Positions 43,496-52,585 of a stretch of DNA of 64,000 nt are shown here, one piece after another (position 1 is the first letter of the stretch; the number at the start of each line of letters is the position of its first letter). The notes below the pieces were generated by a model. It did not search any database, was not told the DNA's origin, and saw nothing but the letters and a program-made list of their open reading frames with translations. Both the position numbers and the translations under genes were made by a program. The stretch is from RGIG3077 sp045541475 (GTDB lineage: Bacteria; Bacillota; Clostridia; Oscillospirales; Ruminococcaceae), in contig JAZQJI010000040.1 in the NCBI GenBank assembly GCA_045541475.1, positions 62,001-126,000 on the forward strand. Direction: 5' to 3'.

Positions 43496-44575
43496 ATGAG
43501 AGAGTACAAGGTAGGTATTATCGGAGCTACGGGTATGGTTGGTCAGCGCTTTTTGCTGTTGCTTGAAAATCACCCGTGGTTTAAGGTTGTTGCAGTAGCT
43601 GCATCACCTCGTTCCAAGGGAAAGAGATTGGAGGACGCTATTGGCGCAAAATGGGCATTTTCCACGCCTCTCCCCGAAAAATATAAAGATATGATTGTTT
43701 TTGATGCAAATGCTGATAAGGAAGAAGTTGCTTCACTTGTAGACTTTGTTTTCTGTGCAGTTGATATGGATAAGAATGCAACAAGAGAACTTGAAGAAGC
43801 TTACGCAAAGCTTGAGTGCCCCGTTTGCTCCAACAACTCAGCAAACCGTCTTGTTGAAGACGTTCCTATGATTGTTCCCGAACTCAACCCTGAACACTTA
43901 GAGGTTATCGAAGCTCAGAAAAAGCGTCTTGGCACAAAGCGCGGCTTTATTTCCGTAAAATCCAACTGCTCAATTCAGAGCTATGTTCCCGCACTTCACC
44001 CCTTGCGCAAGTTTGGTATCAAGGATGTTCTTGCTTGCACATATCAGGCAATTTCCGGCGCAGGCAAAACATTTGAAACATGGCCCGAAATGGTTGATAA
44101 CCTCATTCCCTACATTGGTGGTGAGGAACAGAAATCTGAAGTTGAGCCTATGAAGGTTTGGGGCAATGTGCAAGACGGTAAAATTGTTAACGCAACAACA
44201 CCCCTTATCACAACACAGTGCTTGCGTGTTCCCGTTTCCGATGGTCACACAGCTGCAGTATTTGTAAGATTTGAAAACAAGCCCACTAAGGAAGAAATTC
44301 TTGAAATTTGGAAGAACTTTGCAGGCGAACCTCAGGAACTTCAGCTTCCCAGTGCTCCCAAGCAGTTTGTACACTATTTTGAAGAAGATAACAGACCTCA
44401 GGCACAGCTTGACCGCAACCTTGAAGGCGGTATGGCAGTTTCTGTCGGCAGACTTAGAGAAGACGTTATGTTTGATTACAAGTTTGTTTGTCTTTCACAC
44501 AACACATTGCGCGGTGCAGCAGGCGGCGGTGTATTAATGGCTGAGCTTTTGGCTGCTAAGGGCTATTTTGATTGA
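43496..44575 (+). CDS. asd: Aspartate-semialdehyde dehydrogenase (archaeal/fungal-type)
   Basis: Asd (359 residues) reduces aspartyl phosphate to the semialdehyde, the branch to lysine, threonine and methionine. The Rossmann start is GIIGATGMVGQRFLLLL. The catalytic Cys is in VKSNCSIQSYVPALHPL near residue 155, and the substrate-binding SDGHTAAVFVRF is near 247. These motifs and the sequence AISGAGKTF place it with the archaeal-type enzymes found in some Clostridia rather than the Bacillus type. GAAAGGAAG precedes the ATG. It is controlled by the lysine riboswitch. Confidence 0.94.
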   Translation: MREYKVGIIGATGMVGQRFLLLLENHPWFKVVAVAASPRSKGKRLEDAIGAKWAFSTPLPEKYKDMIVFDANADKEEVASLVDFVFCAVDMDKNATRELEEAYAKLECPVCSNNSANRLVEDVPMIVPELNPEHLEVIEAQKKRLGTKRGFISVKSNCSIQSYVPALHPLRKFGIKDVLACTYQAISGAGKTFETWPEMVDNLIPYIGGEEQKSEVEPMKVWGNVQDGKIVNATTPLITTQCLRVPVSDGHTAAVFVRFENKPTKEEILEIWKNFAGEPQELQLPSAPKQFVHYFEEDNRPQAQLDRNLEGGMAVSVGRLREDVMFDYKFVCLSHNTLRGAAGGGVLMAELLAAKGYFD

Positions 44576-44618
44576 TTTTAACTTTTTACGATAAATAATA
44601 CAAGGAGGAAACCTTATC

Positions 44619-45500
44619 ATGAGTAATACAGTATTTACCGGCGCAGGTGTTGCTATTGTTACACCTATGAATGATGATTTAAGCGTTAATTACGCAAAGC
44701 TTGGTGAAATGATTGATTTTCAGATAGAAAACGGTACTGATGCCATTATCATTTGCGGTACTACGGGCGAAGGCTCAACACTTACCGCTGAAGAACATGC
44801 TGAATGTATCCGCTTTGCTATTGAAAAGACCGCAAAGAGAGTTCCCGTAATCGCAGGCACAGGCTCAAACGATACAGCCTTTGCGATTGAACTTTCAAAG
44901 CACGCTCAGGCAGATGGCGCAGATGCCCTTTTGCTTGTAACACCCTACTACAACAAGACATCACAGCGCGGACTTGTTGCACATTTTACAGCAATTGCTG
45001 ACGCTGTTGATATTCCCTGCATACTTTACAACGTCCCCTCAAGAACAGGCCTTTCAATCTCAATTGATTCATATATTGAGCTTGCAAAGCATAGAAATAT
45101 TGTTGCAACTAAGGAAGCAAGCGGAAACTTTTCTCTTATGGCTCAGATTGCCGCTCATACCGATCTCGATATTTATTCCGGTAACGATGATCAGCTTCTT
45201 CCTGCTCTTGCGCTTGGTGCAAAGGGTGTGATTTCCGTTTCTTCAAACATTATTCCTAAGCAGAAGCATGATATGGTTGCGCTCTATCTTGAAGGCAAGA
45301 GAGATGAAGCACTCGCATTGCAGAACAAGTATCTTGATGTTGAAAACGCTTTGTTTATGGACGTTAACCCCATACCTGTAAAGGAAGCCTGCAACCTTAT
45401 GGGCATGAATGTCGGCGAATGCCGTCTGCCCCTTTACAAGATGAGTGAAACTCAGATTGCCGCTTTGAAGAGCGAAATGGAAAAGGCAGGCCTTATCTGA
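44619..45500 (+). CDS. dapA: 4-hydroxy-tetrahydrodipicolinate synthase
   Basis: DapA (293 residues) condenses aspartate semialdehyde with pyruvate. The aldolase barrel has GTTGEGSTLT near residue 47, the proton-relay Tyr in YNVPSRTGL near 136, and the Schiff-base Lys in VATKEASGNF near 165. AAGGAGGA precedes the ATG. It lies 43 bases after asd on the riboswitch-controlled transcript. Confidence 0.96.
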   Translation: MSNTVFTGAGVAIVTPMNDDLSVNYAKLGEMIDFQIENGTDAIIICGTTGEGSTLTAEEHAECIRFAIEKTAKRVPVIAGTGSNDTAFAIELSKHAQADGADALLLVTPYYNKTSQRGLVAHFTAIADAVDIPCILYNVPSRTGLSISIDSYIELAKHRNIVATKEASGNFSLMAQIAAHTDLDIYSGNDDQLLPALALGAKGVISVSSNIIPKQKHDMVALYLEGKRDEALALQNKYLDVENALFMDVNPIPVKEACNLMGMNVGECRLPLYKMSETQIAALKSEMEKAGLI

Positions 45501-45563
45501 TTTTACATTTTGGACGAAAAAAAGCACAGGGTAAAATCCTTGTGCGGAATGGAGCTTTTGCAG

Positions 45564-46313
45564 ATGGTAAACATAGCAATTATCGGCGCAAACGGAAAAA
45601 TGGGCAGAATGGTTTATTCCTGCTCGCAGCAGCGTGATGATATTAAGGTTGTTGCAGGTGTGGATTTGAACACACAAACTTATGCTGATTTTCCTATATA
45701 TGAAAAATTAAGTGATATTGCTGAGAATATCGACGTTATTATCGATTTTTCGCACCCTGCATTGCTTGATAGCATACTCAGCTATGCTTTAAGCAATGGA
45801 ATAGGCGTTGTATTTGCTACAACGGGCTATACTGATGAGCAGATTGCGCAGATTAAAAAAGCAGCGGATCAAATCCCTGTGTTCTTTACATTTAATATGT
45901 CACTTGGCATAAACCTGCTTTGCGCATTAGCTAAAAAAGCTACTGAGGTACTTGGCAATCAGTTTGATATTGAGATTATCGAAAAGCATCATAATCAAAA
46001 GATTGATGCGCCCAGCGGTACAGCAATTATGCTTGCAAATTCTATTAACGAAAGTCTTGATAACAAGCTTAATTGTGAGTACGATAGACATTCTAAGCGC
46101 GAAAAGCGCCCGAAGAATGAAATCGGTATGCACTCTGTCAGGGGTGGAACAATTGTCGGTGTACACGAAATCATGTTCTGCGGAACAGATGAAGTTATCA
46201 CACTAAAGCATGAAGCACACTCAAAACAGGTATTTGCAGTAGGCTCGCTTAATGCAGCTGCGTTTTTAAAGGGCAAGCAAGCAGCGCTTTATGATATGAA
46301 TGATATTATCTAA
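45564..46313 (+). CDS. dapB: 4-hydroxy-tetrahydrodipicolinate reductase
   Basis: DapB (249 residues) reduces the DapA product towards diaminopimelate. It has the dinucleotide motif IAIIGANGKMGRM at the start, TTGYTDEQ near residue 90, and the catalytic EKHHNQKIDAPSGTA near 145 with the His and Lys. ATG 45564 gives the usual N-terminus; a longer in-frame TTG start at 45510 has no ribosome site and adds non-homologous residues. It ends at a strong bidirectional terminator. Confidence 0.95.
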   Translation: MVNIAIIGANGKMGRMVYSCSQQRDDIKVVAGVDLNTQTYADFPIYEKLSDIAENIDVIIDFSHPALLDSILSYALSNGIGVVFATTGYTDEQIAQIKKAADQIPVFFTFNMSLGINLLCALAKKATEVLGNQFDIEIIEKHHNQKIDAPSGTAIMLANSINESLDNKLNCEYDRHSKREKRPKNEIGMHSVRGGTIVGVHEIMFCGTDEVITLKHEAHSKQVFAVGSLNAAAFLKGKQAALYDMNDII

Positions 46314-46330
46314 ACTGATATATGCAAAAC

Positions 46331-46365
46331 AAAACGCTTTCGGAATAAAATTCCGAAAGCGTTTT
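46331..46365. terminator. Bidirectional terminator between dapB and the GH5 gene
   Basis: A 15-bp perfect stem (46331-46345 with 46351-46365, loop TAAAA) has A and T ends and serves the two convergent units. Confidence 0.92.
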
Positions 46366-46384
46366 ATTGTTTATTGTATTATAA

Positions 46385-47599
46385 TTACTGCAAGGTCTGC
46401 AAATGCTGTGCAACTGCAGGCACCTTAAATGTGCAAGCGGTTCTGTCGTACCATGCGCCTGTGTCCCAAAGCATCGGGCAGAAGCCGAATTCTTTTGAAA
46501 TATCCATTACGCTGATGGCAAACTGATCGTGGCCGGGCTTCATGCCTGTGCCGTCCTTCTTTTCGCAAACGCCGTATTCACCAATGATTACGCCGTAACC
46601 TGCATCAGAAAACTTCTTCATCTTCTCAAAGTAACTGCGCATTTCAGCCTTATCCTGATCTGTTCCCCATGATTCCATATATCCCCATGAGTTGCCGGGG
46701 TTATCAGCAATACAATATGTTGAAGGTGTATAGTAATGAACAGAAATAATAAGATGGTCTGCAAGTGTATCTGTGGGCATTACATATCTTCCGTCGCAGG
46801 TGTTGTTAATATCTGTGTTAAAGCCCGCAATAAGTAAAAATCTTTCTGCATTTAACGAACCCGAAGCTCTTACAATGTCAACAAACTTCTGGTTGATATC
46901 ATGTGTAAGGGTATATCTCTCATCATCTGTAAGGTTTTCGCCAAGGCTGCCGCCAAGCTCTTCGTTTGCAGATTCAAGAATGAGCTGCAAGGGGTAATCT
47001 TTATAATGCTCTGAAAGCTGTGTCCAGATAGCAGTATACTTTGCCATTGCGGCATCTCTTGCAGCCTGGTCAGCACTGCCGAAATCGCTCCACCAGCCGT
47101 TGTCCCAATGGATATTTACAACTGCGTACATACCTGCATCAAGAACGTAACCTACAATTTCGTCAACTCTTGCAATGTATGCAGGGTCGATTGTGTACGT
47201 GCCGTCGTCAGACATCATGTTGGACCAAGCCACAGGTATTCTTACAGAATTAAAGCCTGTTGCCTTAATTCCCTCAATGCATTCCTTTGTGGTAATAGGC
47301 TGTCCCCATGCTCTTTCAAAGTCATTAGGACCTGCGCCATCTCCAAGCCAGCCTGCAACTGCTTCCATAGTGTTGCCTAAGTTCCAGCCCATGCCCATGT
47401 CGGCAACAAGCTCAACTGCAGTATCAGGCACATTATCATCCTGCTGTTGCTGTTCAACTGCTGATGAAGAAGCCGTGCTTTCACTTGATTCGGCTTTTGA
47501 AGAAGAGCTGCTTTCTTCCTTGCCGCCGCATGCAACTGCTGAGCCAAGCATTACGCACGCGCTTAAGATTGCCATTAATCTTGTAAGTGCTTTTTTCAT
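46385..47599 (-). CDS. GH5-family endoglucanase-like lipoprotein
   Basis: The 404-residue protein has a signal peptide with lipobox AVAC (Cys near 24), a Ser/Glu-rich linker to about residue 65, and a glycoside hydrolase family 5 barrel. It carries the family start GMGWNLGNTMEA, the Arg in FNSVRIPVAWS, the acid/base Glu in LILESANEEL and the nucleophile Glu in GVIIGEYGV, plus HYYTPSTYC. This is a retaining beta-glucanase/cellulase type, tethered to the cell surface. It follows the GH43 gene by 9 bases in one operon. Confidence 0.93.
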   Translation of the reverse strand: MKKALTRLMAILSACVMLGSAVACGGKEESSSSSKAESSESTASSSAVEQQQQDDNVPDTAVELVADMGMGWNLGNTMEAVAGWLGDGAGPNDFERAWGQPITTKECIEGIKATGFNSVRIPVAWSNMMSDDGTYTIDPAYIARVDEIVGYVLDAGMYAVVNIHWDNGWWSDFGSADQAARDAAMAKYTAIWTQLSEHYKDYPLQLILESANEELGGSLGENLTDDERYTLTHDINQKFVDIVRASGSLNAERFLLIAGFNTDINNTCDGRYVMPTDTLADHLIISVHYYTPSTYCIADNPGNSWGYMESWGTDQDKAEMRSYFEKMKKFSDAGYGVIIGEYGVCEKKDGTGMKPGHDQFAISVMDISKEFGFCPMLWDTGAWYDRTACTFKVPAVAQHLQTLQ

Positions 47600-47608
47600 A
47601 TTTCCTCC

Positions 47609-48925
47609 TTATTTTGCAAAAACAAATGATTCAAGTTCAAAAAGTGATCTTCCTTTGAACATATCCTTAAAGCTGCCGTCAAAGCATGCTTCAATCCTAA
47701 AAAATATTGAATGTACGCCGTTTACACATTTCAAATTTGTACTGACAACGCCGCTGTCAAGACCGATTTCGCATACGCCGATTTCCTCGCCGTTTTCTGC
47801 GTCGTCAAGCAAAATGTGCATTTTTGCCTTTGCGCCAAGTCCGTTGATTTTAGCATAAAACTTTATTGATGTATTTGAAAAATCTTCACCAAAATCAAAA
47901 TATTTATATCCGATAACGCAACCATCGGTTATGTTGGTTACACATCTGCAAAGCGGATTTTTTTCGTTTACAAAACAGCCGTTTTTCAAAACGCAGGCAA
48001 TATCTGCATCGTGCTGTTTGTAAGGGTTAAGCGATTTTTCAAACCCTAACGATGTCATTTCCACCTGTGGTATAGTGCCGTCAGGCAGAATTTCGATTCT
48101 TTCAACGCAGCCCCTGCGTGACATAATCGTGCCGTTTGTCATGCGGTGATAAAAAATATACCATTGACCGTTTATGTTGCAAATTGAGCCATGATTGTTT
48201 CCACCTGGGTAATCGATACCATTATCAACAATAATGCCGCCGTATTCAAACGGTCCAAATGGTGATTTGCTTGTAGCGTAGACAAGCCTGCTGCCCACAT
48301 TGGGCGAATAAATCATATAATAGGTATCGCCTACTTTTCTTGGCGAGCACGCTTCAAAAAACGAAAACGGTTCTTCCTTTGGTATTATATCAAGCTTATA
48401 TGTATCGTTGATTACGCTGTGCATATCGTTTTCATCAATCTGCGCCATGTACGAGCCTAAAAAACCGCAATATACATAAACCTTGCCGTCGTCATCAACA
48501 AGTACGCCGGGGTCTATAAAAGTGCCGTTATCGTAGTGATTTTCAATGTCGTATTTATATTGTGAAATCAGCTTGAAAGGGCCTTCGGGCTTATCGCTTA
48601 CTGCTACGCAGCCCTTTGCGTTGACGATATATGCATAAAGATAATACTTGCCGTCTTTTTCCACAACATCAGGGGCGTAAAGTTCATTTTCCGTCCACGG
48701 TGTGTCGGATTGATGATCTAAGTCTGCTCTTGTGTGGAAGCAGTCGCCGTGGCAAACCCACTCGTTAAGATTATCAAGCGGTGCCGACCAAACTTTAAGC
48801 CTAAAGTCGCAGAATGCATCAGAGCAAACCCTGTCATGCGAGCCGTAAACATAAATACGGTTGCCGAAAACTCTCGGTTCGCCGTCGGGAATATATTCCC
48901 ATTTCGGAAGATATGGATTGGACAT
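47609..48925 (-). CDS. GH43-family glycosidase (arabinofuranosidase/xylosidase type)
   Basis: This 438-residue protein starts MSNPYLPKWEYIPDGEPRVF, a common GH43 beginning, with the base Asp shortly after (YGSHD). The five-bladed propeller runs to about residue 310 and includes FIDPGVLVDDDGKVYVYCG and the Glu-bearing FFEACSPRKVGDTYYM. A C-terminal beta-sandwich (about 315-438) resembles CBM6. No signal peptide is present, so it is probably cytoplasmic and acts on imported oligosaccharides. ATG 48925 follows AAGGAG. Family members remove arabinose or xylose side units. Confidence 0.92.
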   Translation of the reverse strand: MSNPYLPKWEYIPDGEPRVFGNRIYVYGSHDRVCSDAFCDFRLKVWSAPLDNLNEWVCHGDCFHTRADLDHQSDTPWTENELYAPDVVEKDGKYYLYAYIVNAKGCVAVSDKPEGPFKLISQYKYDIENHYDNGTFIDPGVLVDDDGKVYVYCGFLGSYMAQIDENDMHSVINDTYKLDIIPKEEPFSFFEACSPRKVGDTYYMIYSPNVGSRLVYATSKSPFGPFEYGGIIVDNGIDYPGGNNHGSICNINGQWYIFYHRMTNGTIMSRRGCVERIEILPDGTIPQVEMTSLGFEKSLNPYKQHDADIACVLKNGCFVNEKNPLCRCVTNITDGCVIGYKYFDFGEDFSNTSIKFYAKINGLGAKAKMHILLDDAENGEEIGVCEIGLDSGVVSTNLKCVNGVHSIFFRIEACFDGSFKDMFKGRSLFELESFVFAK

Positions 48926-48960
48926 AACTAAACTCCTTAAAAATAAATATTGTATATCCA

Positions 48961-49017
48961 ATTATACACAAATCAAATTCTAATTAACTTATTTTTGTGA
49001 CAGATATCAGCACAAAA
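48961..49017 (-). promoter_or_regulatory. Candidate promoter and palindromic operator before the GH43 gene
   Basis: On the minus strand a TATAAT (48961-48966) has only a weak -35. Just upstream lies a palindrome with arms TTTTGTG (48993-48999) and CACAAAA (49011-49017) around 11 bases containing GATATC. The position suits an activator of the GH43-GH5 unit. The factor is unknown. Confidence 0.4.
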
Positions 49018-49042
49018 CAGACATTGCATACATGATTATTGG

Positions 49043-50818
49043 TTATGCGGCATCTTCAGTAGTTTCCGAGTTTTCTGTATCTACTGTTTCCTCTGAAGTT
49101 TCAAATTTTGCCAAGGCTTCTTCAGTATATTGCAGAATGTAATTTGCACGGCTTGCGGCAAAATCCTTTATAAGCTGAGAGTACCAGTTGTAATGCTCTG
49201 CGTGTGACCACATATCTTCGTAGCCTTTGTTTCGCAGATTTTCAATGTGCTTATAATAATACTGCAATTCAAAGTATCTTGAGCTGTTCATTTTAGAAAG
49301 CGTATCGATTATATTTTCGTATGAGAGTACTCCTGTTGCCAATTCATTAATCTTTGCGCTGAAATAGTCGCGGCAGTCCTGCCTTTGCATAAGCGCGGCC
49401 AAAAGGGGAGAATAGCGCTCGCTGTTGGGATTAAGGATTTGTGCTATATTGTTGTAATTTGCCATTACCTCAGTTTGTTCGTACATTCCGTATGAATAGT
49501 CAAGGTCGTGCAGTAAGAAACGCCATCTTCCGTCGTAAACACCCTCGCCCAAAAGCTCGTTTTCGGCAGGATAGTAACGGTAGCATTTAAAATTATTCTG
49601 GGGCCAGTCCTTGTTGTTGATATAAATGTTAAACGCAAAGTAATCTAAATAATTTTCAACGTCAACAAGCTCACAAAGTGCTGCATAATCAGCATCATTA
49701 GTCAGGTCTGCTGATGAAAACTGATTGTAAAGAGTGTTAAATTCATCGGCATAGTTCTGCTTTGCACCGTCTTCATCGCCGTATTTTTCTTTATCGGTTC
49801 CTTCAAGGATCTCAAATTCACCCAAAGCGTTTTCGTTTGGATATTTTTCTTTAAAGAAATCATCGCAGTAGTTTTCGTGCAGCCAGAAAAATCCGTAATA
49901 TTCACCATTAAGGTAGCACACTGCGGGTACTACGGCTTCATAATCGGTAAAGCCTGCCTGCATTGCAAGGTTCTGGTTCAATTCATCACGGATATATGCA
50001 AACTGAAAATCGTTACCCGAGTTACGCAAAACAAGCTTTTTGTATTTTGTTATAATTTCGCCGCTTTCATCTGCAACAGGCGTTCCAAAAATATCGGTTT
50101 TAAATTTGCCCGTTCCCGATGCATATTTCTTTCTTGCAATAAGCTTCATAGACTTTATGCTGCTTTCTCTTGAAGCACCGCCGTAAATTCTTACGCCGCA
50201 GTATTGCGAAATAATTTCGTTACCTGATTTATCCCAAGCCTGCACGTGAACCTCGCGCTCGCTTTCGTCGCCGCGCATTTCATAATTTTCGCCGTAAAAA
50301 ATACCGTCAGGACCTTCAGTTAATACAGCGGGATCCGCTGTTACAGAAAAGATAGCTGTTGAAAAACGTTCATCAACGCCTTTTGAGCAAAAGTATGTAT
50401 GCACCGATACAGCTGATTCTGTTCCGTCTGCGTAGTAAGCTTTTGCTTTAACTACATTTGCCGTCGGGAAATCGGTGCTTTCGCACTTAAACTCAATGGA
50501 TTCTTCAAATAAAGTTGCATTTTTGTCAGGCTCGCTGCCGTCTAAGGTGTAGTAAATTTCAGCTTCGGTTGCCGTAAGCAAATCTACTTTTACAGCGCAG
50601 GGATAAAATGTATCCTCAAGAGAAAATACGGGAGAATTATCTGCAAAGGTGTAAACCTTATCTTCCGGTGCGGATACTACAAGATCTTCAAGACTATTTG
50701 TTGATGTCTGCGACGAGCTGCCGCTTTGCGATGTGTTAGCAGGTGTTTGTTCGCAGCCGGTTAGCACAAATGCTGCGCACAAAGCTACGCATATTGATTT
50801 AAAAAATACCCTTTTCAT
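49043..50818 (-). CDS. CotH-kinase-family lipoprotein
   Basis: The 591-residue protein has a signal peptide with lipobox LTGC (Cys near 22), a Ser/Thr linker, and a chitobiase-like/FN3 domain (about 70-165, with the family motif YYTLDGSEPDKNATLF). A CotH domain follows (about 190-560) with the Asp motif in WRFLLHDLDYSYGMY near residue 430 and KLVLRNSGND near 260. CotH proteins are atypical protein kinases; in cellulolytic anaerobes they occur among surface glycan-degrading genes. It has its own promoter and precedes the GH43-GH5 unit. Confidence 0.88.
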   Translation of the reverse strand: MKRVFFKSICVALCAAFVLTGCEQTPANTSQSGSSSQTSTNSLEDLVVSAPEDKVYTFADNSPVFSLEDTFYPCAVKVDLLTATEAEIYYTLDGSEPDKNATLFEESIEFKCESTDFPTANVVKAKAYYADGTESAVSVHTYFCSKGVDERFSTAIFSVTADPAVLTEGPDGIFYGENYEMRGDESEREVHVQAWDKSGNEIISQYCGVRIYGGASRESSIKSMKLIARKKYASGTGKFKTDIFGTPVADESGEIITKYKKLVLRNSGNDFQFAYIRDELNQNLAMQAGFTDYEAVVPAVCYLNGEYYGFFWLHENYCDDFFKEKYPNENALGEFEILEGTDKEKYGDEDGAKQNYADEFNTLYNQFSSADLTNDADYAALCELVDVENYLDYFAFNIYINNKDWPQNNFKCYRYYPAENELLGEGVYDGRWRFLLHDLDYSYGMYEQTEVMANYNNIAQILNPNSERYSPLLAALMQRQDCRDYFSAKINELATGVLSYENIIDTLSKMNSSRYFELQYYYKHIENLRNKGYEDMWSHAEHYNWYSQLIKDFAASRANYILQYTEEALAKFETSEETVDTENSETTEDAA

Positions 50819-50859
50819 AAATATCCCCTTAAATTGCGTATTCGATTACAATCACCAAC

Positions 50860-50888
50860 ATTATACCATAGCTTTTAGCATTATGCAA
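50860..50888 (-). promoter_or_regulatory. Promoter of the CotH gene
   Basis: On the minus strand TTGCAT (50883-50888) and TATAAT (50860-50865) are 17 bases apart, about 40 bases before the ATG. Confidence 0.75.
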
Positions 50889-50951
50889 TAGTTGAAATCG
50901 GGTTAATTAATGACTTTTTGTTGCTATTTTTAAAAGAATTTTTCCAAACAA

Positions 50952-50982
50952 AAAGCGTCCGAGGATTAACCTCGAACGCTTT
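50952..50982 (-). terminator. Terminator of the solute-binding protein gene
   Basis: AAAGCGT-C-CGAGG pairs with CCTCG-A-ACGCTTT, with one mismatch, followed on the minus strand by a T run. It lies 30 bases after the stop at 51012. Confidence 0.82.
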
Positions 50983-51011
50983 GGTTATTGATTTAAGTCA
51001 ATCAACAAATA

Positions 51012-52448
51012 TTAGTTGAAAGAATCGCTTGTCTGAAGCGGATTAGCATTAGTTTCGTTAACAACTGTATCAACAAAATCATAGCAGTTGTTCATTGTTT
51101 CGCTCCAAAGGATACCGCCGGAGAGTGCAGAACGGATACCTGTCTGTTCGCTATCAAGAACTGTTGTAAGGTCAGCAGTTACGCACTTGTAGAAATCGAA
51201 TACGGGATTTTCCTGAGCGATTTCCTGCATTGTAGTCTTCATTTCGATCATTTCGTCTGTCCAGCCGTATTCTTCTCTGAGCTTGGTAGCACCGATTTCC
51301 TGAGCGGATTCGTCAAGAAGAGCAAGACGCTTGCACTCTGAGAATGCAATAACACCTTCGGGGTTGGAACCGTTTTTGCACATTACAAAACCGTCAAGAC
51401 CTGCGGGAATGTAATGCTCGTCAGCTTCGGGGTCAGCAGGCATGGGAACGAAGAATACGTCATCACCAAATTCAGCAGACCACTGATCTTGTGCACGGAA
51501 GAGTGTCCAAAGACCGCAAGGATAGAACAATGTCTTGCCTTCGCCGATGAACTGAGGCTGTACGTTCCATTCAAAGTTAGCTCTGTTAAGAATAAGCTCA
51601 TTTGTGTACATATCGTACATAAGTGTGTTTACACGCTCAAGGCTGGAATCCTTGAGGTTGTTAACAAGCAAACCGTCTTCAAGACCAACATAGGGAACAC
51701 CTGTTGTAAGAGAGAGTGCAGCTTCTGTCCAGTAACCGTCAATACCGTAGTATCCGTTTTCGGGATCAGCAAATGTATCCATCATTTCATAGAAAGCGTC
51801 CCAAGTCCATTCGCCCTTTTCCAAAAGCTCAGCGGGATCTGTAAGACCAGCGTCAGCAATTGTGGACTTATTGTAGATAATAGCGCAGTTATCGCCTGTA
51901 ACCTCTGTACAGATGATAAAGTGCTGACCATTCCAAAGAAGTGCATCGTTAGCATCCTGAACGTCTTCCCAGATTTCAGTAGAGAAATCTACATAATCAT
52001 CAACGGGTACGAACATACCTTTGATTGCGCCCTTGGGGAATGCGTCCATGTCGCCTGCGGGGAAGAAGTCAATACCTTCGCCGCCTACGATAGCTGTTGC
52101 GAGAGAATCGTATCTGGATTCCCATTCAACAGGATGATATTCAACAACACCCTGGTATTTTTCCTGGAAAAGTGTAAGCTCAATAGATTCAGCCTTACCT
52201 GTTTCGTCAGGGTTAATATCCCAGTTTGCCATCCATTTTACTGTTTTGTTTTCAAGAGAATCGTATGTAAGCATATCGTCGATTCCGTCCTGATTAAGAA
52301 TCTCCTTGATAGCATTACGTTCTTCCTCATCGATAGAATTTGCAACGAATTTGGAAGATGATTCTTCGTCCTTGCCGCAAGCTGTAAGCACAGGCATTGT
52401 GCAGCTAAGAGCAAGAAGCAATGCGAAAATTCGCTTTGTTGTGTTCAA
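51012..52448 (-). CDS. ABC-transporter extracellular solute-binding lipoprotein (sugar type)
   Basis: This 478-residue family-1 solute-binding protein has a signal peptide with lipobox VLTAC (Cys near 24) and a two-lobed binding fold. Typical features are the hydrophobic VVEYHPVEWESRYDSLATAI strand-helix, GDNCAIIYNKSTI near 193 and ALFRAQDQWSAEF-like pocket residues. No permease or ATPase gene adjoins it, so the partners lie elsewhere. Its neighbours (CotH, GH43, GH5) suggest an oligosaccharide ligand. It is transcribed alone from its own promoter, with a strong AGGAGG site. Confidence 0.9.
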   Translation of the reverse strand: MNTTKRIFALLLALSCTMPVLTACGKDEESSSKFVANSIDEEERNAIKEILNQDGIDDMLTYDSLENKTVKWMANWDINPDETGKAESIELTLFQEKYQGVVEYHPVEWESRYDSLATAIVGGEGIDFFPAGDMDAFPKGAIKGMFVPVDDYVDFSTEIWEDVQDANDALLWNGQHFIICTEVTGDNCAIIYNKSTIADAGLTDPAELLEKGEWTWDAFYEMMDTFADPENGYYGIDGYWTEAALSLTTGVPYVGLEDGLLVNNLKDSSLERVNTLMYDMYTNELILNRANFEWNVQPQFIGEGKTLFYPCGLWTLFRAQDQWSAEFGDDVFFVPMPADPEADEHYIPAGLDGFVMCKNGSNPEGVIAFSECKRLALLDESAQEIGATKLREEYGWTDEMIEMKTTMQEIAQENPVFDFYKCVTADLTTVLDSEQTGIRSALSGGILWSETMNNCYDFVDTVVNETNANPLQTSDSFN

Positions 52449-52511
52449 CTTAGTTTCCTCCTTAAAGATATATGTTTGAAAATTGCGATTAACAAATAAT
52501 CAACCACAATT

Positions 52512-52540
52512 ATCATACCAAAAATAAAGTATAATGTCAA
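52512..52540 (-). promoter_or_regulatory. Promoter of the solute-binding protein gene
   Basis: On the minus strand a perfect TTGACA (52535-52540) and TATGAT (52512-52517) are 17 bases apart. Confidence 0.78.
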
Positions 52541-52585
52541 TAAAAATACTGCACATATTGATATATTAAAAAATAGGCAAAATGA

